A stretch of DNA of 10,000 nucleotides from Kiritimatiellota bacterium. GTDB lineage: Bacteria > Verrucomicrobiota > Kiritimatiellia > JAAZAB01. The DNA lies in contig VSJD01000164.1 of NCBI GenBank assembly GCA_008636095.1, positions 1 to 10,000 of the forward strand. Reading direction: 5' to 3'. Both the position numbers and the translations under genes were made by a program. The notes beneath the pieces are model-generated. The model was not told the DNA's origin and made no database searches. It was given only the letters and a program-made list of their open reading frames with translations. This document shows positions 1 to 6,874 of this stretch, piece by piece (position 1 is the stretch's first letter; each line of letters starts with the position of its first letter).

Positions 1-134
1 TCTGAAAGAGTTTGAAGAAAAAACATTAATAATTCTTACTCAAACAACTTGACAGACCACATGCCTGTAATCCGTGGTAAAAAAATCTGCCGGACTTTAG
101 TGACCACAGATGTTTGAGTAGTTACCAGGGAATT
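1..134. other. Gene-free leader upstream of the glycosyltransferase, with a spaced inverted repeat
   Basis: No ORF is supported here. The stretch is AT-richer than the genes. It contains a perfect 10-bp inverted repeat, TACTCAAACA at 37-46 and TGTTTGAGTA at 111-120. Nested inside is a second pair, ACCAC at 56-60 and GTGGT at 74-78. GACCAC also recurs directly at 55-60 and 102-107. A TTGACA at 49-54 resembles a -35 box, but no -10 hexamer lies at a proper spacing. The arms could form a long-range stem in the mRNA leader or mark two protein-binding half sites; the sequence does not say which. Confidence 0.4.
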
Positions 135-962
135 ATGAAAACCACCGTCATTGTCACCGTCTATAACCGGCCGGCCATGCTGATTGCCTGTCTGCGGGCG
201 CTGGCGCTGAGCACCCAGCGCGTGGATGAAGTGGTAGTTTCAGATGATGGCTCCAGCGCCGACAATGTGCGCCGGATGCAGGCCGCGTTTCCGGATTTGC
301 CTTTTCCCGTGCGCTATGTTCGGCAGGAGGACTGCGGCTACCGGCTGGCCGCCGCGCGCAACAATGCCCTGCGCCAGGCCGCCGGCGATTATATCATATC
401 CCTGGACTGTGACATCCTGCTTATGCCGGATGCGGTTATGGCACACGTGCGTTCAGCACGGCGTGGCTGGTTCCTGGCGGCCAACCGGGCCTGGGTCGGC
501 GCGGTGGAAACGGAAGAGGCGCTCCAACAGGCGATGCATCCCCGGCTATTGGAGGTGCTCTGGGAGGATGCGGACCAGCGGCACCTGCGCCGCGTACACC
601 GTCAATTTCAGCGCAATGTATGGTTGCGCCGCTTCGGATTGGCCAAGCGCCATAAGCCCAAAATTTTAGGGTGCCATTTTTCAATCTTCCGCGAGGATAT
701 CGAGCGGGTCAACGGTTTTGACGAGGCCTATGTCGGCTGGGGATTCGAGGACGATGATTTTTCCACGCGTCTGCACAAGGCCGGCGTGCGTGGCCGATCG
801 CTGATTCTGGAAGCCGACGCCCTGCACCTCTGGCATCCCGCCGTGGCTTCCCGCGCGGCCGAGTCAGCCGCCAGCCCGAATCTGGACTATTTCCGGCGCC
901 GGGATGTTCCATCCTTTTGTGTTCAAGGCCTGCGGGCCGGACGACAGACGACAGACGACTGA
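135..962 (+). CDS. Family 2 glycosyltransferase with GT7-like C-terminal domain
   Basis: Predicted cytoplasmic inverting GT-A glycosyltransferase of 275 aa, likely moving a sugar from a nucleotide sugar onto a surface glycan. Residues 3-12 (TTVIVTVYNR) form the first Rossmann strand, DD-GS follows at 37-40, and the metal-binding DxD is D91-C92-D93. The C-terminal acceptor-side signature GWGFEDDDF at 201-209 is typical of the Glyco_transf_7C domain, with HLWH at 231-234 after it. There are no signal peptide or membrane segments. I place the start at ATG 135, preceded by AGGGAA; a TTG at 114 would add seven residues without a better ribosome site and in front of the natural first strand. The last residues (about 270-275) and the stop fall in a heptamer repeat, so the extreme C-terminus is probably not ancestral. 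Donor and acceptor cannot be read from the sequence. Confidence 0.85.
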   Translation: MKTTVIVTVYNRPAMLIACLRALALSTQRVDEVVVSDDGSSADNVRRMQAAFPDLPFPVRYVRQEDCGYRLAAARNNALRQAAGDYIISLDCDILLMPDAVMAHVRSARRGWFLAANRAWVGAVETEEALQQAMHPRLLEVLWEDADQRHLRRVHRQFQRNVWLRRFGLAKRHKPKILGCHFSIFREDIERVNGFDEAYVGWGFEDDDFSTRLHKAGVRGRSLILEADALHLWHPAVASRAAESAASPNLDYFRRRDVPSFCVQGLRAGRQTTDD

Positions 963-968
963 CGACGG
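941..968. repeat. Short tandem heptamer repeat (ACGACNG, four units)
   Basis: Units are ACGACAG (941-947), ACGACAG (948-954), ACGACTG (955-961) and ACGACGG (962-968), then a degraded ATGACGTG. The glycosyltransferase stop TGA (960-962) arises at a unit boundary. Translation of the reverse strand gives Ser/Val/Arg-rich repeats that account for the spurious antisense ORFs here. The array may be part of a larger dispersed intergenic element running to about 1040. Confidence 0.8.
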
Positions 969-972
969 ATGA

Positions 973-1005
973 CGTGACATAAAACGTAGGGCGTCCCCCG
1001 TCACG
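973..1005. other. Imperfect hairpin next to the heptamer array
   Basis: CGTGAC (973-978) pairs perfectly with GTCACG (1000-1005). Within the 21-nt loop, GGG (989-991) can pair with CCC (995-997). No T-tract follows, so this is not a convincing terminator for the glycosyltransferase. A further small stem, TCGTG/CACGA with a 7-nt loop, lies at about 1023-1039. Together with the heptamer array these may form one intergenic repeat module. Confidence 0.35.
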
Positions 1006-1043
1006 CTGTCTCTTCCTGGCCATCGTGCTACGCTCACGACACA

Positions 1044-1078
1044 TTGGATAAACGATATTCGTTTGGATAAAATGATAT
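1044..1078. repeat. Direct repeat of TTGGATAAA just before the FAD gene
   Basis: TTGGATAAACGATAT (1044-1058) is repeated as TTGGATAAAATGATAT (1063-1078), a 19-bp period. The second copy runs into the start codon of the FAD oxidoreductase and replaces any recognisable Shine-Dalgarno sequence. It also creates a three-codon ORF, ATG ATA TGA, at 1072-1080 that overlaps the start at 1077 by shared bases. It could be a regulator site or a simple duplication. Confidence 0.5.
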
Positions 1079-2342
1079 GAACACAGAACGCATGCCGACC
1101 AGGGGAGCGACCATCCTTGAGCCTTCGCGCAAATTGCCGGTTACGGGAGCATATGATGTTATCGTGGCCGGCGGTGGAATTGCAGGCGTAGCCGCAGCCG
1201 TAGCCGCGGCGCGGAATGGAATGTCGGTCTGCCTGTTGGAAAAAACCTGTGCGCTCGGCGGCCTTGCCACGCTTGGCAATGTCACCATGTGGTTGCCGTT
1301 GTGCGACGGTCACGGTCGGCAGGTCATCGGCGGATTACCTGAAGAGTTGCTCAAGCTCTCCGTCGCGGATCTGCGCCGTGACAATCAGTCGGCTCGCTTC
1401 ATTGGAATTCCGCCGTGCTGGCAACCCGGCGGCGATCCGGAGGAACGTAAGCGTATTCGCTATCGAGTGGACTTCAACCCGGCGTCGTACCTGCTTGCAC
1501 TCGAGAAGTTTGTCAGCGATGCCGGGGTGAAACTGCTGTATGACACCCGTGTTTGTGCTGTGCGCCATAAATCCAATCTCATCAGCCACCTGGTCGTGGA
1601 GAATAAGAGCGGCAGGAGTGCCCTTGCTTGCCGGGCCGTAGTTGATGCCACGGGCGATGCCGATATCTGTTTCCTGGCGGGCGAGCAGACGGAAGCACTG
1701 GATACAAATGTTCTTACCGGTTGGTTTTACCACCTGCAGGAGAACGGCCTGAGTATAAACCAACTATCCAACGCCTACAGTCCCAGCGGTACGCAAGATG
1801 GGGCGGTGGGTCCTTTTTTCCGGGGCGACGATGCCGAACAGGTTACGGCTCAGATCCTTGGCACACGCGACCTGATGCGCAAAAACCTGGCCGATATCCG
1901 TACTCGGCATCCGGACGCTGATATTCAAATCGTTTCGTTGCCCACCATCGCTTGCTTCCGCATGACCCGTCGCCTGGTAAGTTCCTTCTCCCTCGGCGAA
2001 CAGCATATGCACGGGTGGTTCGATGATGCCGTGGGCCTCACAGGCGACTGGCGGAAGCCGGGACCGGTGTATGCCATCCCCTGGCGCGCACTCTGCGGCG
2101 TTAATAACCGCAATCTGCTTGTCGCGGGTCGTTGTATCTCCGCCGATACGACGGTCTGGGATGTCACCCGGGCAATCCCAACGTGTGCCCTCACAGGTAC
2201 GGTAACGGGCATGGCGTCGGCACTGGCTGTTCAACAGTCGGATGGTGATGCCCATTTGCTTTCAGTGTCCGACTTGCAGTGCCGCCTTAAAGGCCAGGGG
2301 TTTCTGCTCGATCCCGGGCTGGTAGCGTCTTTGCCGGAATAG
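1077..2342 (+). CDS. FAD-dependent oxidoreductase (FAD_oxidored family)
   Basis: Predicted 421-aa flavoprotein oxidoreductase with unknown substrate. The N-terminal dinucleotide-binding fold is clear: strand DVIVAGGGIAG at 27-37 with the GxGxxG-type turn, and acidic E55 at the end of the second strand for the FAD ribose. GGLATLGNVT at 61-70 follows. The C-terminal part has the second FAD-contact block (NRNLLVAGRCISAD, then R-x-I-P-T-C-A-L-T-G), as in PF12831 proteins abundant in Lentisphaerae/Kiritimatiellae, often near glycan catabolism genes. No signal peptide is visible. The start at 1077 fits the usual short N-terminal lead of the family (an EP-R-PV-G-YDV pattern), although no ribosome site is seen; ATG 1092 in the same frame is an alternative. 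It lies 114 bp after the glycosyltransferase. No strong terminator follows, only a 5-bp CCGGG/CCCGG stem at 2350-2364 without T residues. Confidence 0.85.
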   Translation: MNTERMPTRGATILEPSRKLPVTGAYDVIVAGGGIAGVAAAVAAARNGMSVCLLEKTCALGGLATLGNVTMWLPLCDGHGRQVIGGLPEELLKLSVADLRRDNQSARFIGIPPCWQPGGDPEERKRIRYRVDFNPASYLLALEKFVSDAGVKLLYDTRVCAVRHKSNLISHLVVENKSGRSALACRAVVDATGDADICFLAGEQTEALDTNVLTGWFYHLQENGLSINQLSNAYSPSGTQDGAVGPFFRGDDAEQVTAQILGTRDLMRKNLADIRTRHPDADIQIVSLPTIACFRMTRRLVSSFSLGEQHMHGWFDDAVGLTGDWRKPGPVYAIPWRALCGVNNRNLLVAGRCISADTTVWDVTRAIPTCALTGTVTGMASALAVQQSDGDAHLLSVSDLQCRLKGQGFLLDPGLVASLPE

Positions 2343-2446
2343 GGTCATACCGGGAAGAGCCCGGCGCGGGGAGGTTCCTGTCTTTTGCACCCAAGGCCTG
2401 GCCGATGCTTCTGATAACGGTACTGAAAAATGAGCCTTAAATAATA

Positions 2447-2481
2447 TTGACATAGCGCCGTAAACAATACAGGGTCATAAT
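2447..2481 (+). promoter_or_regulatory. Weak candidate promoter before the ExbD-like lipoprotein gene
   Basis: A perfect TTGACA stands at 2447-2452 in a short AT-rich patch of the 214-bp gap. The best -10-like hexamers are CATAAT at 2476-2481, with too long a spacer (23), and TACAGG at 2468-2473, with a 15-bp spacer. The sequence ATAATAT occurs at 2441-2447 and again at 2477-2483, and AGGGTCATA occurs at 2341-2349 and 2471-2479. A promoter is likely somewhere here because the upstream gene is far away, but the exact boxes are uncertain. Confidence 0.25.
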
Positions 2482-2556
2482 ATGGTAAGCGACCATCGAT
2501 GGCTACGTGCATGTTAAAGCATTCGGTGTTTTCCAAATACAGAAAGGAGGCGGGTT

Positions 2557-2928
2557 ATGTATCGCGCGATTTCTCTCGTTTTAGTCACCGCTTTGATGGC
2601 GGCATTCACCTTGGGTTGTACAATCACCAAACCAAAAGCCCCGATTGGGGAACCGCAAGAGCCGCAATATGCAGAAAAAATCGAGATGACAGTCGGGGCC
2701 GATCAGTCCATTGTGATGGACGGCAAGAAAGTGAAAATCACCGATATTCCCAAGCAATTAGTGAAAGCGAATGCCAGCAAACATCTGATTATCGTTGTGT
2801 ATCCGGAATCAAAATTACTGCGGGAAACGCTGGTCACCCTGCTCGATCTGCTCAAAAAGGATGGCTATGACTTCGAGATGGGTGAAGGTTCAAAATACGC
2901 GGATGTCCTGACGAAAACGCGAGGCTAA
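2557..2928 (+). CDS. Small putative lipoprotein with ExbD-like domain
   Basis: A 123-aa exported protein. Residues 1-20 form a signal sequence (MYR, then a hydrophobic stretch) ending in T-L-G-C, so C21 is a likely lipidated cysteine. The -3 position is Thr rather than the usual Leu, which makes the lipobox imperfect. A Pro-rich linker (about 26-38) leads to a domain at about 42-115 with the strand-turn-strand-helix pattern of the periplasmic domain of ExbD/TolR: I-x-V-x-x-D-x-S-I-x-M-D-G-K-x-V, then an I-P-x-x-L helix, then a LIIVVYPE strand, then a long helix ending in KKDGYDFEM. True ExbD proteins are anchored by a transmembrane helix and pair with ExbB; neither is seen here. The start is fixed by a strong AGAAAGGAGG site at 2541-2550. 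The next gene is convergent, with only 60 bp between and no clear terminator. The ExbD link is structural resemblance only. Confidence 0.7.
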   Translation: MYRAISLVLVTALMAAFTLGCTITKPKAPIGEPQEPQYAEKIEMTVGADQSIVMDGKKVKITDIPKQLVKANASKHLIIVVYPESKLLRETLVTLLDLLKKDGYDFEMGEGSKYADVLTKTRG

Positions 2929-2988
2929 CCCAGGTCCCCCCGTCGAATAGCGGAAGCGCCTGCCAGCGCAAGTACGCCTGTAGTGCTG

Positions 2989-3879
2989 TCAGCGTGTTGC
3001 TCCGCGCAACGTCCGGGCGATGGCGGTAATATGTTCAGGTGTGGTGCCGCAACAGCCGCCGATGATATTTGCGCCGGCGGCCAGGAGGGCGGGCACGAAA
3101 TCGGCCATCATCGCGGGCGTGTCCGGAAACACGTCCACTCCGTTGCGATTGACCGGCAGGCCGGCGTTGGCATGCACGAGAATAGGGACCTCCGGCGCCG
3201 CCGCGCGGATTTCTTTCACGACTTCGATCATTTGACGAAACCCATGTCCGCAGTTGGCGCCAATGATGTCGGCCCCGGCTTCCCGGCAGGCTTTCGCCAT
3301 GTCGGCAGGGCTCACACCCATCATGGTCCGGTAATCCCCTCTGACCGTGCGTTCGAAGGTGAGCGTGCTGATGATTTCGAGCCGGGTGTTTTCACGGGTG
3401 GCCTTGATGGCCAGGCAAGTCTCGTCCAGGGCCGACATGGATTCAATCAGCGCCGCATCGGCGCCGCCGGACTCCAGCGCCTGGGCCTGCTCCTTGAACG
3501 CGGCGTATAGTTCCTGTTCCGTGACATCGCCCATCAGCAAAAGCTTACCGGTGGGCCCCATCGAAGCAATCACCGATCGTTCCCGGCCGGCGGCCTCGCG
3601 CGAAATGGCGGCGGCGGCCCGGTTGAGTTCCGTCACGCGGTCGCCCAGGCCGTAGGCATTGAGCTTCAAGCACGAACCGCCGAAACTGTTCGTTTTGATC
3701 ATATCGGCGCCGGCGGTCACATAGCTTCGGGCAATATCCAGCACGTCGGCGCGATGGGTCACGCACCACAATTCGGGGCATTCGCCCGGCTTAAGTCCTT
3801 TGCGCTGGAGAAATGTACCCCAGGCGCCGTCAGACAACAGCCTGCGGCCTTGCTTTAACTGGTCGGTAATTCGCGGCAT
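2989..3879 (-). CDS. Homocysteine S-methyltransferase family protein (stand-alone MetH-N/BHMT type)
   Basis: A predicted cytosolic zinc enzyme of 296 aa that transfers a methyl group to homocysteine to make methionine. The (beta/alpha)8 family signatures are present: DGAWGT at 17-22, the [12 protein letters not shown] block at 57-68, the first zinc cysteine in GANCGHG (C210), and the paired cysteines in [11 protein letters not shown] (C276, C277). The length matches the isolated N-terminal homocysteine-binding half of MetH, or bacterial betaine- or S-methylmethionine-dependent enzymes. No folate- or cobalamin-binding domain is attached, so the methyl donor is open (betaine, S-methylmethionine, or a corrinoid protein encoded elsewhere). 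I choose ATG at 3879, preceded on this strand by GAGGAAA at 3890-3884; a TTG at 3903 has no such site. It is divergent from yjbQ and convergent with the lipoprotein gene. Confidence 0.88.
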   Translation of the reverse strand: MPRITDQLKQGRRLLSDGAWGTFLQRKGLKPGECPELWCVTHRADVLDIARSYVTAGADMIKTNSFGGSCLKLNAYGLGDRVTELNRAAAAISREAAGRERSVIASMGPTGKLLLMGDVTEQELYAAFKEQAQALESGGADAALIESMSALDETCLAIKATRENTRLEIISTLTFERTVRGDYRTMMGVSPADMAKACREAGADIIGANCGHGFRQMIEVVKEIRAAAPEVPILVHANAGLPVNRNGVDVFPDTPAMMADFVPALLAAGANIIGGCCGTTPEHITAIARTLRGATR

Positions 3880-3904
3880 GGGATTTCCTCGATTTGTTTG
3901 CAAA

Positions 3905-3918
3905 GTATTATATAATAC
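3905..3918. promoter_or_regulatory. Symmetric divergent promoter: palindrome with TATAAT on both strands
   Basis: GTATTATATAATAC is a perfect 14-bp palindrome. It contains a consensus -10 hexamer TATAAT on + (3911-3916) and another on - (3912-3907), sharing two bases. Start sites expected about 7 bp downstream would give 5' leaders of about 30 nt for yjbQ (start 3954) and about 20 nt for the methyltransferase gene (start 3879), both sensible. The -35 regions are weak: TTTTAA on - at 3935-3930 with a 17-bp spacer, and only TCGATT on + at 3889-3894. No other promoter-like sequence lies in the 74-bp divergent gap. Confidence 0.6.
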
Positions 3919-3953
3919 GCCATGAAAAATTAAAAGGACAAAGGAAGCACCCT

Positions 3954-4370
3954 ATGAAAAGCTATCGTAAAGAATTATGGATGGAAGTGCCGGCCCGGCG
4001 CGGATTCGTTAATATCACGCCGGATGTGGAACAGGCCATAGCAAAAAGCGGCATCCGCGAAGGACTGGTCCTAGTGAACGCCATGCACATCACGGCCAGC
4101 GTATTCATCAACGACGATGAGAGCGGCCTGCACGCGGACATGGAGCGCTGGCTGGAAAAGCTGGCGCCGGAAAAGCCGCATTCCCAATATCGGCACAACG
4201 GCGCCGAGGACAATGCCGATGCGCATCTCAAGCGTTCCATCATGGGCCGGGAAGTGGTGGCGGCCGTGACGGAGGGCAAACTGGATTTCGGTCCCTGGGA
4301 GCAGATTTTCTACGGCGAGTTCGATGGCCTACGCCGCAAACGGGTACTCATCAAAATCATCGGCGAATAA
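3954..4370 (+). CDS. YjbQ family protein (UPF0047, secondary thiamine-phosphate synthase type)
   Basis: A 138-aa compact cytosolic protein of the YjbQ/UPF0047 family. Members form trimers and show low thiamine-phosphate synthase activity; the true cellular role is unsettled. Family signatures run the full length: [20 protein letters not shown] at 37-56 with H45, the QYRHN and [10 protein letters not shown] blocks at 78-94 with H81 and H91, IMGREV at 96-101, [16 protein letters not shown] at 110-125, and [11 protein letters not shown] at the end. H45, H81 and H91 are the likely metal-site histidines. ATG 3954 is chosen because AAGGA at 3941-3945 precedes it; the reading frame is open further upstream only through the promoter. 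Its stop overlaps the priA start (TAATG), so the two are translationally coupled. Confidence 0.9.
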   Translation: MKSYRKELWMEVPARRGFVNITPDVEQAIAKSGIREGLVLVNAMHITASVFINDDESGLHADMERWLEKLAPEKPHSQYRHNGAEDNADAHLKRSIMGREVVAAVTEGKLDFGPWEQIFYGEFDGLRRKRVLIKIIGE

Positions 4371-6583
4371 TGCCCAAGATTGCCAAAGTTGTGGTTGAAA
4401 TTGCCCTGGACCGCGAATTCGATTACCAGGTACCCGAGGCGCTCAGCGCAACCGTGCGCTTAGGTTCGCGTGTGCACGTGCCGTTCGGGCATTCCACGGC
4501 CCGCGGCTACGTGGTCGGCTTTGCCGATCATTCCGACCGGCACGATCTTAAGACGATCACCGCGCTGATCAGTCCCAAGCCGCTCATTAACGAGACGATG
4601 TTGAAACTGGCCCGCTGGATTGCGGATTATTACGCCGCCACCATCGAACAGGCCATTCGCACCGTTCTGCCCTGTGCTGTCCGGCGTAAGGGCGCGGGTT
4701 TCATCGAACACACGCTCGTGACCATCGCTGATCCGGTACCGGATGCGACTGCGCTCCGGGCGTTGCGCCAGCGCGCGCCCAAGCAGGCGGCGGTCCTGGA
4801 CGTTTTACAACGCGACGGCACATTGCCGTTGAATGTCCTGGCCCGCGCGGCCGGCACGACGCCCTCCGCCGTTAAAAGCCTGGCTGATAAAAAATTAGTC
4901 GTCCTCACCCGCGCGACTGCCTTGCGCGATCCGCTGGCCGATCAGGTGATTCTGCCGACCGAACCCCTGGCGCTGTTTACTGAGCAGGCCGTGGCGCTGG
5001 GCTTGGTCAAGCAATCCATGGATACGCTCAAGCCTTCCGTGGTGCTCCTGCACGGTGTGACCGGCTCGGGCAAAACGGAAGTTTATCTGCAGGCCATTCG
5101 CTATGGCCTCGACCAGGGCCGCGGGGCTATCGTGCTGGTGCCCGAAATATCGCTTACGCCGCAGACGGTTGAACGGTTCCGCAGTCGGTTCGGCGAGACT
5201 ATTGCCGTGTTGCACAGTCATTTATCGGACGGCGAGCGGCATGACGAGTGGTATCGCATCTATGAAGGCAAGGCGCGGATCGTGGTGGGCGCGCGGTCGG
5301 CCCTCTTTGCGCCGGTGGCGCGGCTGGGCCTGATCGTGGTGGATGAGGAGCACGAACCCAGTTACAAACAGGCCGAGGCGCCGCGTTACAATGCGCGCGA
5401 CGTGGCCGTCATGCGCGGACGCCTGGAGCCGTGCGCCGTCCTGCTGGGGTCGGCCTCGCCGGCGTTGGAGTCTTTCTGCAACGTGCGCAACGGCAAATAC
5501 GCGCTCTCCGAGCTCACGCATCGCGTGGACCACCGCCAGATGCCCCGCATGCGGATTGTGGATATGCGCGTGGAAGCGGAACAGTCCGGGCGGATAGACG
5601 TTTTTTCCCGCGAGTTGGTGGAAGCCATCCGTCAGCGGCTCGACCAGGCCGAGCAGACCATGCTTTTTTTAAACCGCCGGGGTTTTTCAACCTCGGTGTT
5701 GTGTCCGGCTTGCGGCTACGTGGCCGTTTGCACCAACTGCGCCGTGAAAATGACCTGGCACAAGGGCTGTGACGAAATCCGTTGTCACATTTGCGGACGA
5801 GTACAGCGGACGCCCGGGCGCTGTCCGACTTGCGGCGTGCCCACGCTCAAGTTCAGCGGTATTGGCACCCAGCGTGTCGAGGCCATCATGCGCACGCTGT
5901 TTCCCAAGGCGCGGATCGAGCGCATGGACGCCGATACCACCACCCACAAGCATGCTTACAGCCGCATCCTGGGCGATTTCAAAGCCGGCAAGATTGATGT
6001 CCTGATCGGCACGCAAATGATTACCAAGGGACTGCATTTTCCGGGTGTCACGCTGGTGGGTGTGATTTGCGCGGACTTAAGCCTGCACATGCCGGACTTC
6101 CGTGCGGCAGAACGGACGTTCCAGTTATTGCTCCAGGTGGCCGGGCGCGCCGGGCGCGGCGATGTGCCGGGCGAAGTGATCGTGCAAACCTTTGCCCCGT
6201 TTAACCCGGCCATTCAAGCCGCGCGCCGGCTGGATTACCAGGGCTTTTGCGACCAGGAACTGGAGTCGCGCAAGGAACTGCTGTATCCGCCGTTTGCGCA
6301 TCTTATTTGCATCACGCTGGAAAGCCTGCGTGCGGAAGCCGTGGAACGCACCGCGCAGGCGCTTGCCGTGCGGCTTAAGCCGGCATTGCCCAGGGCGGTC
6401 ATCCTGGCCGGGCCCATCCCGGCGCCGTTGAGCCGGGCCAAAGGCCATTACCGGTTTCAGATCGTCATGCGTTCGGCTTCGGTCAAGGCCATGACCGTGC
6501 CCCTCAAGGAAGCGCTGAAAGCGTCGCGCTGTCCGCCCGGTGTGCGGATTGCCGTGGATGTTGACGCGCTTTCCATGATGTGA
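4370..6583 (+). CDS. Primosomal protein N' (replication restart helicase PriA)
   Basis: A 737-aa superfamily 2, 3'-to-5' DNA helicase that recognises stalled or repaired forks and starts reloading of the replicative helicase. Visible features in order are: an N-terminal 3'-strand-binding domain (about 1-105); a winged-helix-like stretch (about 135-185); Walker A GVTGSGKT at 229-236; Walker B DEEH at 325-328; motif III GSASPALES at 360-368; the zinc module with eight cysteines C445, C448, C454, C457, C472, C475, C485 and C488; LIGTQMITKG at 545-554; and the motif VI region QVAGRAGRG at 589-597. All catalytic residues are present and the length is normal. It starts within the yjbQ stop codon. 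No terminator follows directly; the next good one is about 480 bp downstream. Confidence 0.97.
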   Translation: MPKIAKVVVEIALDREFDYQVPEALSATVRLGSRVHVPFGHSTARGYVVGFADHSDRHDLKTITALISPKPLINETMLKLARWIADYYAATIEQAIRTVLPCAVRRKGAGFIEHTLVTIADPVPDATALRALRQRAPKQAAVLDVLQRDGTLPLNVLARAAGTTPSAVKSLADKKLVVLTRATALRDPLADQVILPTEPLALFTEQAVALGLVKQSMDTLKPSVVLLHGVTGSGKTEVYLQAIRYGLDQGRGAIVLVPEISLTPQTVERFRSRFGETIAVLHSHLSDGERHDEWYRIYEGKARIVVGARSALFAPVARLGLIVVDEEHEPSYKQAEAPRYNARDVAVMRGRLEPCAVLLGSASPALESFCNVRNGKYALSELTHRVDHRQMPRMRIVDMRVEAEQSGRIDVFSRELVEAIRQRLDQAEQTMLFLNRRGFSTSVLCPACGYVAVCTNCAVKMTWHKGCDEIRCHICGRVQRTPGRCPTCGVPTLKFSGIGTQRVEAIMRTLFPKARIERMDADTTTHKHAYSRILGDFKAGKIDVLIGTQMITKGLHFPGVTLVGVICADLSLHMPDFRAAERTFQLLLQVAGRAGRGDVPGEVIVQTFAPFNPAIQAARRLDYQGFCDQELESRKELLYPPFAHLICITLESLRAEAVERTAQALAVRLKPALPRAVILAGPIPAPLSRAKGHYRFQIVMRSASVKAMTVPLKEALKASRCPPGVRIAVDVDALSMM

Positions 6584-6783
6584 ATGGATTCTTTTTAGCT
6601 GTGTCCGTGCTTGGTAAATGTGTCTCGAATTCGGTTCGGGGAAGGCGGCGGCGATCTCGGGCCGCCTGCCGGTTTGCCGTGCTCGCATGGACACGAGTCC
6701 GATGACATCGCGCGGCGCACCGCCATTCGGCCCAAGCCTTGTCCGCCGAAGCGACGGATTGCCTTGCTTTCCCGAATCCGCCT

Positions 6784-6810
6784 CCCGCCGTCGCTAAAAG
6801 CTATGGCGGG
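6784..6810. repeat. REP-like imperfect hairpin repeat, copy 1
   Basis: The left arm CCCGCCGTCGCT (6784-6795) folds onto AGCTATGGCGGG (6799-6810) across a three-base AAA loop, with one G-T wobble and one C-T mismatch. A related second copy lies 63 bp downstream, and a looser relative (TCCGCCGAAGCGACGGA) at 6742-6758. Short GC-rich imperfect palindromes in several neighbouring copies between genes are the usual form of REP/BIME-type repeats. No RAYT transposase gene is present here. Confidence 0.55.
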
Positions 6811-6846
6811 CAGGCCGGCGGAAACCGAATTCGATCCACGGTGGCA

Positions 6847-6874
6847 TCCGCCTTCGCTAAGAAGCTACGGCGGG
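6847..6874. repeat. REP-like imperfect hairpin repeat, copy 2
   Basis: TCCGCCTTCGCT (6847-6858) folds onto AGCTACGGCGGG (6863-6874) with a four-base loop AAGA and two internal mismatches. It aligns with copy 1 over about 30 bases: CCGCC-TCGCTAA, then AGCTA-GGCGGGCA. Differences between the copies fall mostly at the unpaired positions and the loop, while the outer CCGCC/GGCGG arms are conserved. Confidence 0.55.

Noticed and set aside
49..71. TTGACA at 49-54 as a promoter for the glycosyltransferase
   Set aside because: The only good -10-like hexamer, TGTAAT at 66-71, is just 11 bp away; nothing fits at 16-18 bp.
864..1313. Long antisense reading frames over the glycosyltransferase end and FAD gene start
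   Set aside because: Their translation is the reverse of the heptamer repeat plus antisense of a clear FAD-binding fold; no family features of their own.
2350..2364. CCGGG/CCCGG hairpin as terminator of the FAD gene
   Set aside because: Stem of only 5 bp and no T-tract.
2499..2870. Alternative + frame overlapping the ExbD-like gene
   Set aside because: The overlapping frame at 2557 has a strong ribosome site, signal peptide and domain pattern; this one has none.
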